DNA of 64,000 nt, taken from positions 21,770-85,769 of the forward strand of contig NZ_JALDYX010000020.1 in NCBI RefSeq assembly GCF_024267675.1. The letters run 5' to 3'. The position numbers were made by a program, and so were the translations under genes. The stretch is from Marinobacterium sedimentorum. GTDB taxonomy: Bacteria; Pseudomonadota; Gammaproteobacteria; Pseudomonadales; Balneatricaceae. Below are positions 16,065-25,405 of this stretch, piece after piece; within the stretch, counting starts at the first letter, position 1; each line of letters starts with the position of its first letter. The notes below the pieces were generated by a model. That model was not told the DNA's origin. It saw only the letters and a list, made by a program, of their open reading frames with translations, and ran no database searches.

Positions 16065-19000
16065 TTACACCTCGTCCAGTACGGCATCCACGAAGGCCCG
16101 CTGTAAATCGCGGGTGCTGGGAATGACCCAGGTGGGTGTCTCATAGGTAAAGGCGTTATCCGGTTTTTCCCGGTAACTGGCGCTCGCCCGTGCGCCCAGT
16201 TCAATATCCAGCGGCAACTCCTTGCGGGCGATGTCCAGACGTTCGGATTCCCACAGATCGATGGAGCCTATCAGTGCATCCAGTTCGACGAAGATCCTGC
16301 CGCCCAGGTCGAGGTAAACAGTCGGGCTCACGACGGCATCGAGTCGTGCGGTGACCGCAAAGCCGCTGCGAACATTCCAGGAAGGATGAACCACGGCGTC
16401 GAGTTCGCCGTTCAGCATGGCGCCCACGGTGAGTTCGATCTCGCCCCCGCCGCGTATCACCAGCACCCGGGCCGAGAGGCCAACCTGCAGCGCCCCTTCG
16501 AGCCCCGCCTGCGCGTCCATGTGCAGTCTGGCGTTGCCTTCAACGGTGGTATCGTTTGGATTATCGAAGTTGTAGAAGACGTCCAGTCGCACATCCTGCA
16601 AGGTGAAGGGGCTGGTCCTGACATAGGCATTGAGTGAGCCCCCCAGGCGCAGGGCGACATCGGCGACGCCGATGGACGCCAGGGGGATGTCGACATCGAA
16701 AGAGGGGCGGCGACTGCGGGGCAGTTCCAGGTCCGGTGTTTGCTCGTCGCTGAGAATTTCGATGTCCTCGGTAACCTCCACCGCACCGCGCAGGCTGATA
16801 CCGCCATCGCGGGCGAACTCCACGCCGGCGGTGGCGTCCAGCCAGGGCGTCAGTGCCAGGGTGACGCTGCCGCTGCCGTACAATACCAGGGCCTCGGTCG
16901 TCTGGCCTTCTACCGGGTTACCGTCTGCATCAATGGCCTGGTTGGTGACACCCAGGGTAACGGTGCCGCTGGCGATGTCGCGTTCAAAGGCGCTGCGCAG
17001 GGTGGCGGTGAAAATGCCATTCTCCAGGGCGCCGCTGAAACGGGTTTCGGTCAGCCCCGGTACTCGCGAGGTGTCCAGGTCCGCCTCGATCGATCCGCCC
17101 AGAGCCCATATGCCCTCGGCACTTTTGGCGACCAGGACATTGACTGTCGCGCTGTTCAGGCCCGGAACCTCGCCGGTCAGCTCGACGCCGCCCCTGACCT
17201 CCAGCCCCTGCGCTTCGCCGTAGGCCAGGTTGAGGCTGCCGCGGGACAGCCAGGGATAGCTGAAACCCACATCGCCGCTTCCGGTCAGCAGGCCTTCTGC
17301 CCAGTTGACGCTCAGGGTGCCGTCACTGACGCCCGGTATCAGGCCCTCCTCAAAGCCGACCTGGCCGCCAAAACTCCAGGCGCCGGCGCTGTACCCCACG
17401 GTTAGCGTGGCCGGGTTGAACAGCGTCGACTCGAAATTGAATTCGCCCGTGGCGGCGAGCCCGGTGTCCGGCAGCAGGCTGGCGGTAATTTCGCCCTGGC
17501 CGACATTGTCGATGCCGAAGTTGACCTGGCCCTCTAGGCTCCAGTCATTGTCCAGGCTGTAGGAGACCCGCAGACTGCACTCATCCACCGAGAAGGGTGC
17601 CGGAACGGCGATGTCTTCGGCGCTGAACTCCTTGAACACCGATACGGTACCGTCCGCGAGGCGGATGCCGATGGTCGTGGCCTCGCTGAAAAACGGCAGG
17701 CTGACGTTGATATTACCCTCGGCGACAATGCCGCGGTCGCCGGCCACATCGATGTTACTGAAGGTGATGGGGCTGAAGAAATTGGCCTTGAGATCGCTGA
17801 TGGTGGTGCGCAATGAGTCCTGCAGTATCCCGCCGTAACGGGCACCGATAAAGCGGTTCAGGGGCAGATCCACCGGTTCCGTGCTTTCAAAGACCTTGTC
17901 CCGCTGGGAGACGTGCACGCGCAGATAGCCGAAATCCGGCGTCTCCACCACGGATTCCGGTTCCGTGCGGAAGTACTTGTGGGTAATGACCAGGGGCTTC
18001 AGCCAGTAGCGCTCGCGCGACAGGCTGGAGGGCACTTCCTGTTCTGCCGTGGTGTTGCCACTCCAGCTGAATTCCCGGCTTACGCCACCATTGGCGCGGG
18101 AAAATATCCGCGCAAGGCCCGGCCCGCCAATTTTCGTCGGGTCCGCCGCCACCACCGCCTGCAGGTGGGCGCCGCTTTCGATATCGGATCGAATCCAGAA
18201 GTCGGAGTTGCCGACACTGGGCCCACCGCTGCCGCGGGCGCCCTCGAACACCAGGGTAAAGCCGCTCTTGATGTCCCGTTCAGTGTCACCATAAACGCCA
18301 TCGGTGGCGCTGATAAAGCCGCTGATCTTGTCGCTGATGGCCTCACGGACCATTCGACCCGAGGTGGTATTGGCATTGCCCTCCAGCAATTCGTAGTTCT
18401 CCAGTGCGTTGCCCTGCGGGCTGTGGGGCCAGTTCGCCAGCTGCAGTTCGACAATATGGTCGACATGGAAGAAGCGCGGCTGCGCCCTTGGATTCCTGCC
18501 GCCCCAGGTGGGGATCAGGAACTCGGTGGCCAGGCTGTCCAGGGAGCCGACGTAGTAGCGATTCTTTCCGGCCCTGGTGCGCACTTCGAAAACGTGCTGG
18601 TCGCCCTCGGGCATCTCGCCGGCGTTGGCGGCTTTGAGCTTGTTTTCAAGCGCCTCACGAATGGTGCTTTTATCCAGCGACGTCAGCCAGTTGTCCCGTT
18701 GGGCCGGATCGTTTTCGCCGCTGCGATCAACACGTTCGCCTTGTCCGCGCCGCAGGGGCGACAGCGCCTGGTAGCGGGCGCGGCGATGGCCGCTGTTTTT
18801 AAACGCCGGGATGGTGATGCTGGACCAGGTGATGGTGCTCGCCGCGGTATCCACCAGCCCGGTATTCTTGTTGCCTGCCACCGCAAGAGGCTCTGCGGCT
18901 TGGTCAGACGGGGGTTGCGATTCCGTGGGATCGCGCTGGATCAGTTTATGCTGCAGCGCTGCGCTGCCGCGGCGTTGCTGTACTACGTGGGTCAACTCAT

Positions 19001-19577
19001 GGGCCAGCAACTGCCGTCCTGCTGCCGTATCGGGCTGATACTCGCCGTCGCCGAAAAAGACGTCCTTGCCGGTGGTAAATGCCCGTGCGCCAAGGCCAGA
19101 GGCCAGGCGGTGTGCGGATGGGGAGTCGTGGATGCGCGTGTCGGTAAAGCGAGTGCCAAAGCGGGGTTCCAAAAAGCCTCTGGTGCTGGCCGACAGGCTT
19201 TCACCGCCACCCCGCGCGGCCGTGATATCCCGCTCCACAGGGCTGCTGATGTCGCCTACAGGCCCATCGGCGCTGGCCTGCAGCAGTTCCTCGTCTTCCT
19301 CGTAGGTGGAGGCGGTGCCCTCGGGCATTCGCTGCACGCTGCCGGTGTCGAGGGCACTGATACTGACCGCCTGCGGTCTGTCGGCCGTAACCCGCTGGGC
19401 GACCTGATCCGCCTCTCTTTCGTAGCGGTCGTTGGCCTCCCCAACCTGCATTTTTGTCTGCAGGGCCTGACCTTTCACTGAACGCTTTAACAGCGTTTTG
19501 ACCGCACGGGCCTGAGTGGCGCTACTGCTGCCACCGGGAGCGGTTTTGTGGGGCGAACGCTGGGTGTAGGTAAGCAT
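16065..19577 (-). CDS. eCIS-associated DUF4157 protein with HNH-like and beta-repeat regions (candidate effector)
   Basis: A 1170-residue protein, last gene of the eCIS operon, 1 nt after the preceding stop. Residues 40-62 (KMQVGEANDRYEREADQVAQ) and 128-202 form the DUF4157 eCIS-core domain with HELTH at 193-197, a likely zinc-peptidase motif. Residues 370-407 carry HVDHIVELQL and NYELLEGNANTTSG, an HNH/endonuclease-like signature. From about 620 to 1100 there are repeated short beta segments rich in Gly and Asp (such as LSVNWAEGLLTGSGDVGFSY). DUF4157 proteins cluster with eCIS loci and are thought to be cargo or processing factors. Nuclease activity is inferred. Confidence 0.8.
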   Translation of the reverse strand: MLTYTQRSPHKTAPGGSSSATQARAVKTLLKRSVKGQALQTKMQVGEANDRYEREADQVAQRVTADRPQAVSISALDTGSVQRMPEGTASTYEEDEELLQASADGPVGDISSPVERDITAARGGGESLSASTRGFLEPRFGTRFTDTRIHDSPSAHRLASGLGARAFTTGKDVFFGDGEYQPDTAAGRQLLAHELTHVVQQRRGSAALQHKLIQRDPTESQPPSDQAAEPLAVAGNKNTGLVDTAASTITWSSITIPAFKNSGHRRARYQALSPLRRGQGERVDRSGENDPAQRDNWLTSLDKSTIREALENKLKAANAGEMPEGDQHVFEVRTRAGKNRYYVGSLDSLATEFLIPTWGGRNPRAQPRFFHVDHIVELQLANWPHSPQGNALENYELLEGNANTTSGRMVREAISDKISGFISATDGVYGDTERDIKSGFTLVFEGARGSGGPSVGNSDFWIRSDIESGAHLQAVVAADPTKIGGPGLARIFSRANGGVSREFSWSGNTTAEQEVPSSLSRERYWLKPLVITHKYFRTEPESVVETPDFGYLRVHVSQRDKVFESTEPVDLPLNRFIGARYGGILQDSLRTTISDLKANFFSPITFSNIDVAGDRGIVAEGNINVSLPFFSEATTIGIRLADGTVSVFKEFSAEDIAVPAPFSVDECSLRVSYSLDNDWSLEGQVNFGIDNVGQGEITASLLPDTGLAATGEFNFESTLFNPATLTVGYSAGAWSFGGQVGFEEGLIPGVSDGTLSVNWAEGLLTGSGDVGFSYPWLSRGSLNLAYGEAQGLEVRGGVELTGEVPGLNSATVNVLVAKSAEGIWALGGSIEADLDTSRVPGLTETRFSGALENGIFTATLRSAFERDIASGTVTLGVTNQAIDADGNPVEGQTTEALVLYGSGSVTLALTPWLDATAGVEFARDGGISLRGAVEVTEDIEILSDEQTPDLELPRSRRPSFDVDIPLASIGVADVALRLGGSLNAYVRTSPFTLQDVRLDVFYNFDNPNDTTVEGNARLHMDAQAGLEGALQVGLSARVLVIRGGGEIELTVGAMLNGELDAVVHPSWNVRSGFAVTARLDAVVSPTVYLDLGGRIFVELDALIGSIDLWESERLDIARKELPLDIELGARASASYREKPDNAFTYETPTWVIPSTRDLQRAFVDAVLDEV

Positions 19578-19578
19578 G

Positions 19579-20994
19579 TCAGTAAAACGCCTTGCCGTAG
19601 TTGGCCACCAGCCAGTCGGTCAGGGTCCTGTCCTTTTTGCTGTCACCCAGCAGAGCGCCGTAGGATTGGATGGCGTCGTCGATCAATCGGTCGCTGGCTT
19701 TCTTTATTTCGGACTTGTCCCTGGGTGTCAGGGCCAGTTTGACTGATGCTGAATGGGTGCCTGTATCACTGACCACTCTGGCGATGCTTTCTGCCAGCAC
19801 AATATCCAGTTGAGTCACGGTTTCGTTGCCGGCTGTCTGGCGGTGCAGGCTGAGCCCCATTACCTTGGATATTTTTTTCAGTTGCGCAAGGTCCGTTTTG
19901 AATTTGGTCTCCTTCGATGCCAGCAGATCCTTGCGGTGTTTGACCAGCGCAAATTGCACCTCGACGGCGGCATCCCAGCCGTGGCGAAAGTATTCAGTCG
20001 TTGCGAGCCGGACATCATCTTCCAGGGTTAAGGCCGCGCCACTGACCGCCTTGCCCGGGGTAAACTCGGTGTCGTTGCTGTAGGCGCCGGTGTTCAACCA
20101 GCGGCGCACGAATTCCTCGTAGTGGGCCGCGTTATTCAGCTTGCGGGATTCCGCCATGCCGGCAAACGCATCCTTGCCGGTACTCGGAGGGTAGTAGCCG
20201 TGATCCTCGATGGCGCCATCGGCGAGGTGGGCGGCTTCGTGCACCAGGGTGGCAACGGATTCCTTGCTGTCGGTCACCTTCGCCACATCGGGCTCCAGGT
20301 GAATAACCTGGTCATCAAAATCCGCCCAGCCGCCCAGGTAGAGTGCGGCGTCATCCCGGTTGTAGTCGGTATTGACGCTGCTATCGAGGGTCGCCGTGCT
20401 GTCGACAAACGCCTGCAGCCTGTCTCCCGCCTTTTTATAATTGCTGGCGGCATCGGCCTGCTTGCCGCCAAATATACGCGTGAGCATGGTTTTGGATGCC
20501 TGCGCCTGGCGGATTATCCTGATGGCCCATTTCATGGCCGAGCGCAGCTTCGGCCGGTCCTTGTCCTTGATTCTGGCATTGGTATCCAGCACCGACATAT
20601 AGATGACAGTGCGATCACTGGTGTCGACTGCCGCTTCAAAGGCGCTCTGATCAATGCTGCCCGGCGCGGGGAAAATGGCATCCAGAAGGCTGTCCAGGGA
20701 GTCCTTGCTTTTCAGTCGGTTTTCTTTTTTAAGGCGGATCAGGGCCGTTTTTACGAGTTCCTTCAACTCGGCCTGGTCGATCCCCAGGGTTTTGCTTTGG
20801 CTAATATCCCTGAGGTTGCTGAATCGGGGCAAGCGGTAGCGACGCTGTCCGCGGCCAAAGTACTGCTGCCTGACGGTGTCCGGAATTTCCAGCGAGACAC
20901 GACCTGCGCGGGCGATACTGGCGGGCGCTTGTGCCTGCTGAACGCTTAGCGGTGGTGTCGGCACGGCAGTGGGTGCACGACGCTGAATGCGCAT
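19579..20994 (-). CDS. Candidate eCIS cargo with HEAAH zinc-metallopeptidase motif
   Basis: A 471-residue protein with no close family that I recognise. The N-terminus is basic then Pro/Gln/Ala-rich (residues 1-30), as seen in flexible loading tails of eCIS cargo. Residues 245-258 contain VATLVHEAAHLADG, an HExxH-type zincin motif (HEAAH 252-256); a downstream Glu/His pair at AESRKLNNAAHYEEF could complete the site. The C-terminal half is helical. It lies 4 nt after the 1462-residue gene and directly before the DUF4157 gene, the usual cargo position. The toxic target is unknown. Confidence 0.65.
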   Translation of the reverse strand: MRIQRRAPTAVPTPPLSVQQAQAPASIARAGRVSLEIPDTVRQQYFGRGQRRYRLPRFSNLRDISQSKTLGIDQAELKELVKTALIRLKKENRLKSKDSLDSLLDAIFPAPGSIDQSAFEAAVDTSDRTVIYMSVLDTNARIKDKDRPKLRSAMKWAIRIIRQAQASKTMLTRIFGGKQADAASNYKKAGDRLQAFVDSTATLDSSVNTDYNRDDAALYLGGWADFDDQVIHLEPDVAKVTDSKESVATLVHEAAHLADGAIEDHGYYPPSTGKDAFAGMAESRKLNNAAHYEEFVRRWLNTGAYSNDTEFTPGKAVSGAALTLEDDVRLATTEYFRHGWDAAVEVQFALVKHRKDLLASKETKFKTDLAQLKKISKVMGLSLHRQTAGNETVTQLDIVLAESIARVVSDTGTHSASVKLALTPRDKSEIKKASDRLIDDAIQSYGALLGDSKKDRTLTDWLVANYGKAFY

Positions 20995-20998
20995 GCCA

Positions 20999-23900
20999 TC
21001 AAGCCTCCTTCAATCTGGCCTTGGCGGCGGTGTTTATTTTCTTCGCCGTGGCGGCGTCGATACCGCCCTGGACCAGTTTCGCGGTCGTTATCTTTGACAG
21101 TTCCTCTACGGTGCGAATATCCAGTTCGCGCAAGGACGCATCCACTTCGGGTGAAACGTCGGCGATACTCCTGACCGGTCGATCCCGGGCAATCTCCCGG
21201 CTTATTTCAGTGCGCAGAGTTTTGATCTCTTCCAGATCAGTGCGCAGGCTGGTGAGACCGCTTGTCAGCTCGCGATTCTGTTCCGACATCTGGGTGAGCA
21301 GTGCCTGTTGCCGGTCCCTTTCGGTGCGGACCTGTTCGAGCTGTTGTTCCAGTGCGGTGATTTCAGACTCGGTCTGACTTTTCTGCACTTCGAGCGCCTG
21401 CAAATCCTGACTGGTTTTATCCAGTGCAAGTGCAGCCTTGCGCGTTTCCAGCGCCGCTATTTCTTGCGTGGGCAAACTGAGCTCCGACGGCGCTTTTTCT
21501 ATGTGGTAGAACTGAACAATGCCGTCTTTTTCGATCAGCGTGACCTTGCTGCCGGGTTCGATCACCTGGGGCGTGCCGGCAAAGGCGCTGGCGTAGTTGC
21601 CGGCATAGCGTTTGTCATAGGTCTCGACGGTACCGACTTCGATGCCTCTTTTTTCGAACTCGGCCGTGGTTGTCGGGGTGTCGCTGCCGATGTAGCTCTG
21701 CTTGGATACCCCGGGCTCCGTGGTCTGGGCGCCCCTGGCCTGCTGCACGCCTGCGTCCATGAAGGTCCTGGCGTAAAAGTTCAGGGATGTTTTCTGTTGT
21801 GCCCACAGGGCTTTCATATCGGTGCGGTTGTAGGTTCTCTGGGTTTTCCTGAGGCTGCCCGCATCGGCCAGCGCTTTATCTCCACCCTGATCGCCGGTTT
21901 TGGGCTGCGGCAATACCTTGGCCCGCAAGGCGCCAAACAGATCCGGCAGCACCGCGCAGCAGAATTTTGCGATGCCCTGTTTGAGCAGCGGCAGGACGGG
22001 AATGAGCGAGGCCCAGTATTCCACCGTGGGGAAGCTTTTTACGGTCTTGCGCTTGTCGAAATTGCACACCTTGTAGACCTGCCCGTCGCGAACTTCTACG
22101 GTCGCCAGCCAGAGCTTGTCGTTATCATCGCAGCTCGGGCACTTCACCAGCAGGTGATGGCAGAAGCAGTCCTTGAGGTATTGCAGAACATTGGAAATCA
22201 GGCCCCAGAACGCCAGCAGAACCGCATAGCGATAGTTTTCCAGTGCCGTGTTGAAGGCGAGCGTCGGTGCAAGCTCGGTGACCGGCGTTACGGTGATGGT
22301 CTTGCTGACGAAATTAAGCGTGTAGATCGATTCCGTCGCCGCCGAGGCGGCCATGTCCAGCGGGCCCACCTGCACGGGAATGCGGGAACTGGCGGTGTGG
22401 AGGGCATCGCGATCCAGCGGGTGGAGGCGGCATTCGTTTTCCACGGCCACCAGCAAACGCTCGCTGGGTGCGTGCCAGCGAAGCCAAAGAGCCGAGTTGC
22501 CGAGCCCGGTACCGCCAGTTTCCTCGAGACCGTCCGCGCTCAGGGGCAGCCGATAGGCGGACACCCGTTTGGCGGCACTGGCCGAAACCTGGGTAATGCA
22601 GTAAAGCCGTGCACCTCGTTCGCCGCTGTCATCCGCCGGGCTCATGGCCAGGTTGCCACTGCCGAACAGGCTTTGTCCCAGTGGATTGCGCAGCGCGCTG
22701 GTGACCTGGGGGCTGAGATTTTCCCCGCTGGTCTTGAGGTCGCACTGAACGATGTTGCTATACAGGCCGTCGCTGGCGGTTTCGTCCGTGGCGCCGCACC
22801 AGGCGGTCTGGCTGTCGAGGTCCAGCACGACCTGCCCGCTGGCATGAAAAGCATAGAAGGGCGTTAGCTGGGGCTTGGTGTCCGCCGCGATCACATCCGG
22901 CTCGACACGGTACAGGCCCTTGTCCTTGCCAATGGCATAGATCAGGTCCTTGTCCCGGTTGGCCATCAGCATTTCGGTGACCAGGATATCGCACAGGACG
23001 CTCGACTGTTCCCATTCGTGGGTTTCGCCGATGCGCGCCGCACCGAAGAGGGTGTCGGTGCCGCGCACGGCCGCACAGGCGTATAGCCTGCTGCCATCGT
23101 TGCTGAAACAGAGCGCGGTGATTTCGGCGCCCTTGGCCGCGGGCATCTGCAGGACGTCCAGCAGTTTCTTGGATTCCAGGTCAAAGCGGTGAATGCTGTT
23201 GTCCGTGCCGCCGTAACTATAGAGGTGCTTTTGATCCGGGTGCATGAGGACACGGGTGTGGTCGCCGCGGCTGAAGATGGTGTCGATCCGGTGCTCTTCG
23301 AAGGGGTAGGGCGGAAACTCCTCGTCCTGGAACATGGCGCAGAAGGTGCGGCTGCGCAGCAGTTCCCGCAACCGGTTATAGAAGGCCAGCAGAATCTGGT
23401 GTTCCCGCAGCGACGTCCAGACGAAGTGGCCGTGATTGCCGAATAAAAACCAGGCGATGAGATTGAAGACGCTGATGGTTTTGCGTCTCTGGTCGGAGAT
23501 CAGAACCCCCTGTTCGGCTTCGGCTGCTTCCAGTTCGTCATCGTCCTGAAACCGCACTTCCGCGGACAGCGCCTCGACCAGGTCTTTCAGGCAGTGCTGG
23601 TAAAAATCGATCAGCAGGGTGCCGTCAAGCCAGGCGTATTTGTTGTCCTTGCTCCAGGGCTCCAGAACGAACTGCGGGTCTGGGTCTCCTTTCTCGATGC
23701 GCAGGCAGAAGGTGCCGTCGCCGTCCACCAGCAAGGGCTCGTCCCGCGCCTGTTCCAGCGCACTGATCATATCCAGTATCGGGACTTCTTTTGATTCTGG
23801 ACCTTTCAGCACCAGGTCCTCCCCGTCGCAGCTGAGGGCGTATCCCGGGGTCACGCAAATGGAGCGGCGATCGCCTGCGCTGCCGGCGGATGCGTCTGCC

Positions 23901-25387
23901 GCTTCGCCGTGGTTCTGGCAGCACTCGGCAATCAGGCCGCAGACGATGCCCCAGCCGTGCAAGTGCTTGTTGTGCCACTTGAGATCCCGCTGCTGGCACA
24001 GGTGATCCAGGGCCTCCTGGACGTTGTCCACGCCGGGCATGTCGCAGACGCCGTTGTCGTAGCAGACGTCTTCTGCGCGGATATCGGTCAGTGGCGGAAA
24101 CTCGAAGCGCTTGCACTGTTCGTTCTCGTAGAGTGTCAGTGCATCGCCCAGGACCGAGCCGATGGTCATGTAGTGGTGCTCGATGCCCTGCGGTGAGGCT
24201 CCGTCCAGCAACTGTGGATCCAGGGCATGCACCGATTCGCGCACCGCCACCTGCCAGTAGTCCCCGGTAAGCAGGGCATTGTCCTCCAGCGCCAGCGTCA
24301 GCGTGATTGCATCCAGCACCAGGGTGACAGTGTCGCCGTTGCTCACCCGGCCGGGCGTATTGGCGCCAAGCCCAGTGGAGAGTGCGACATTGCGATCGAA
24401 ACCGCTGTCGAGCTGCCACTCGCCGGCCACCCGGTCAAAGGCGGCAAAGCCATCCCAGCGGCGCACCAGTGGCAGGTTGGCGGGTTCCGATCCCGCGGTA
24501 GGGAAGCCCTGGACCAGTTCGCCGCAGGTCGGTGTAAAACCCTCCACGAGGTGCCTGCCAGGATGTTTCTCCGAGGCGAACCCTGTGTCTGCGCCGCTGA
24601 AAAATTCGTAGCACCACGAGGCTTTGGCAAACCCGGGAGGCAGGCTGTCCAGGCTATGCTGCTCGGCGCCGTTTTCCGAAGACCACTTCAGCAGGACCCG
24701 GGACGGCTGCCCGCTCCCGTCGTAGCCGACCTGGTGTATTTCAACCCGGAACAGGTAATTGCCGATCTTTTCCTGCAGCGCCAGTTCCTCGGCACAGGGA
24801 TCGCAAAGGTCTTTTTCGGTGCTGCCTTCGCGCAGTTCCAGGCTGAGCCTGGCATTGCCCGTCTTGGGATTGATCTGCGGGTCTTGCGGGTCGATGTCGG
24901 TGCTGCACCATTTGAGCTGGCACATGACCTGGCGTCTGGTGCAGGTGTCGGCCCCGTTGAGGGCCGGGTCGATAAGGTCGATATCCTCAAGCGCGGTGAC
25001 GGTGCGCTCCCAGACATCGAGATAGAGGCAGTAGTCGCCCTCGGGAAGCGGACAGGCGGGGAAGTCCGCCTGGTTCTGAAGGTCATCCAGGGTGCCGTCC
25101 GCCGGTGCATCTTGCTTTACCGCGGGCAGCAGCCGGGCACTGATACCCTCGACCACGGCCTCCCCGTAATAGAGGCCGATCTGGTCTGCGGCGTCGCGTC
25201 GGATAATGCCGGTGTCTCTGGGGGTGCCGGTGAGTACGGTATGCAACAGCGCCTGTCGCACGCGTTCGCCATCAATGAGGTTGAGTTCATTCCAGTCGGC
25301 GTCTGTGAGCATACGGCCCATCTGCTGGAAGACGCCGTTGTAGCGTTTGGTGGCATCGAAGCTAATGCGCGACAGTTGAGTTTTCAT
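20999..25387 (-). CDS. Large composite eCIS baseplate/fibre-like protein (DUF6519-like N-terminus)
   Basis: A 1462-residue protein. The N-terminus (SFDATKRYNGVFQQMGRMLT followed by DADWNEL) matches the DUF6519 opening seen in phage-tail-like loci. Around residue 490 the LHGWGIVCGL segment precedes a CVTPGYALSCDGEDL stretch, a second recurring eCIS module. The middle third (about 730-1080) has WD-like strands such as LYSYGGTDNSIHRFDLESKK, suggesting a propeller. A CFCHHLLVKCPSCDDNDK zinc-ribbon-like patch follows, then a long coiled coil (about 1310-1410) and a helix-hairpin-helix-like end (LDIRTVEELSKITTAKLV). It is a candidate receptor-binding or outer baseplate component. Confidence 0.65.
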   Translation of the reverse strand: MKTQLSRISFDATKRYNGVFQQMGRMLTDADWNELNLIDGERVRQALLHTVLTGTPRDTGIIRRDAADQIGLYYGEAVVEGISARLLPAVKQDAPADGTLDDLQNQADFPACPLPEGDYCLYLDVWERTVTALEDIDLIDPALNGADTCTRRQVMCQLKWCSTDIDPQDPQINPKTGNARLSLELREGSTEKDLCDPCAEELALQEKIGNYLFRVEIHQVGYDGSGQPSRVLLKWSSENGAEQHSLDSLPPGFAKASWCYEFFSGADTGFASEKHPGRHLVEGFTPTCGELVQGFPTAGSEPANLPLVRRWDGFAAFDRVAGEWQLDSGFDRNVALSTGLGANTPGRVSNGDTVTLVLDAITLTLALEDNALLTGDYWQVAVRESVHALDPQLLDGASPQGIEHHYMTIGSVLGDALTLYENEQCKRFEFPPLTDIRAEDVCYDNGVCDMPGVDNVQEALDHLCQQRDLKWHNKHLHGWGIVCGLIAECCQNHGEAADASAGSAGDRRSICVTPGYALSCDGEDLVLKGPESKEVPILDMISALEQARDEPLLVDGDGTFCLRIEKGDPDPQFVLEPWSKDNKYAWLDGTLLIDFYQHCLKDLVEALSAEVRFQDDDELEAAEAEQGVLISDQRRKTISVFNLIAWFLFGNHGHFVWTSLREHQILLAFYNRLRELLRSRTFCAMFQDEEFPPYPFEEHRIDTIFSRGDHTRVLMHPDQKHLYSYGGTDNSIHRFDLESKKLLDVLQMPAAKGAEITALCFSNDGSRLYACAAVRGTDTLFGAARIGETHEWEQSSVLCDILVTEMLMANRDKDLIYAIGKDKGLYRVEPDVIAADTKPQLTPFYAFHASGQVVLDLDSQTAWCGATDETASDGLYSNIVQCDLKTSGENLSPQVTSALRNPLGQSLFGSGNLAMSPADDSGERGARLYCITQVSASAAKRVSAYRLPLSADGLEETGGTGLGNSALWLRWHAPSERLLVAVENECRLHPLDRDALHTASSRIPVQVGPLDMAASAATESIYTLNFVSKTITVTPVTELAPTLAFNTALENYRYAVLLAFWGLISNVLQYLKDCFCHHLLVKCPSCDDNDKLWLATVEVRDGQVYKVCNFDKRKTVKSFPTVEYWASLIPVLPLLKQGIAKFCCAVLPDLFGALRAKVLPQPKTGDQGGDKALADAGSLRKTQRTYNRTDMKALWAQQKTSLNFYARTFMDAGVQQARGAQTTEPGVSKQSYIGSDTPTTTAEFEKRGIEVGTVETYDKRYAGNYASAFAGTPQVIEPGSKVTLIEKDGIVQFYHIEKAPSELSLPTQEIAALETRKAALALDKTSQDLQALEVQKSQTESEITALEQQLEQVRTERDRQQALLTQMSEQNRELTSGLTSLRTDLEEIKTLRTEISREIARDRPVRSIADVSPEVDASLRELDIRTVEELSKITTAKLVQGGIDAATAKKINTAAKARLKEA

Positions 25388-25405
25388 AGTCGTTCCATCA
25401 TCAAT

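Noticed and set aside
17913..19481. 522-codon plus-strand frame
   Set aside because: Mirror of the DUF4157 gene in GC-rich DNA; no motif or start site.
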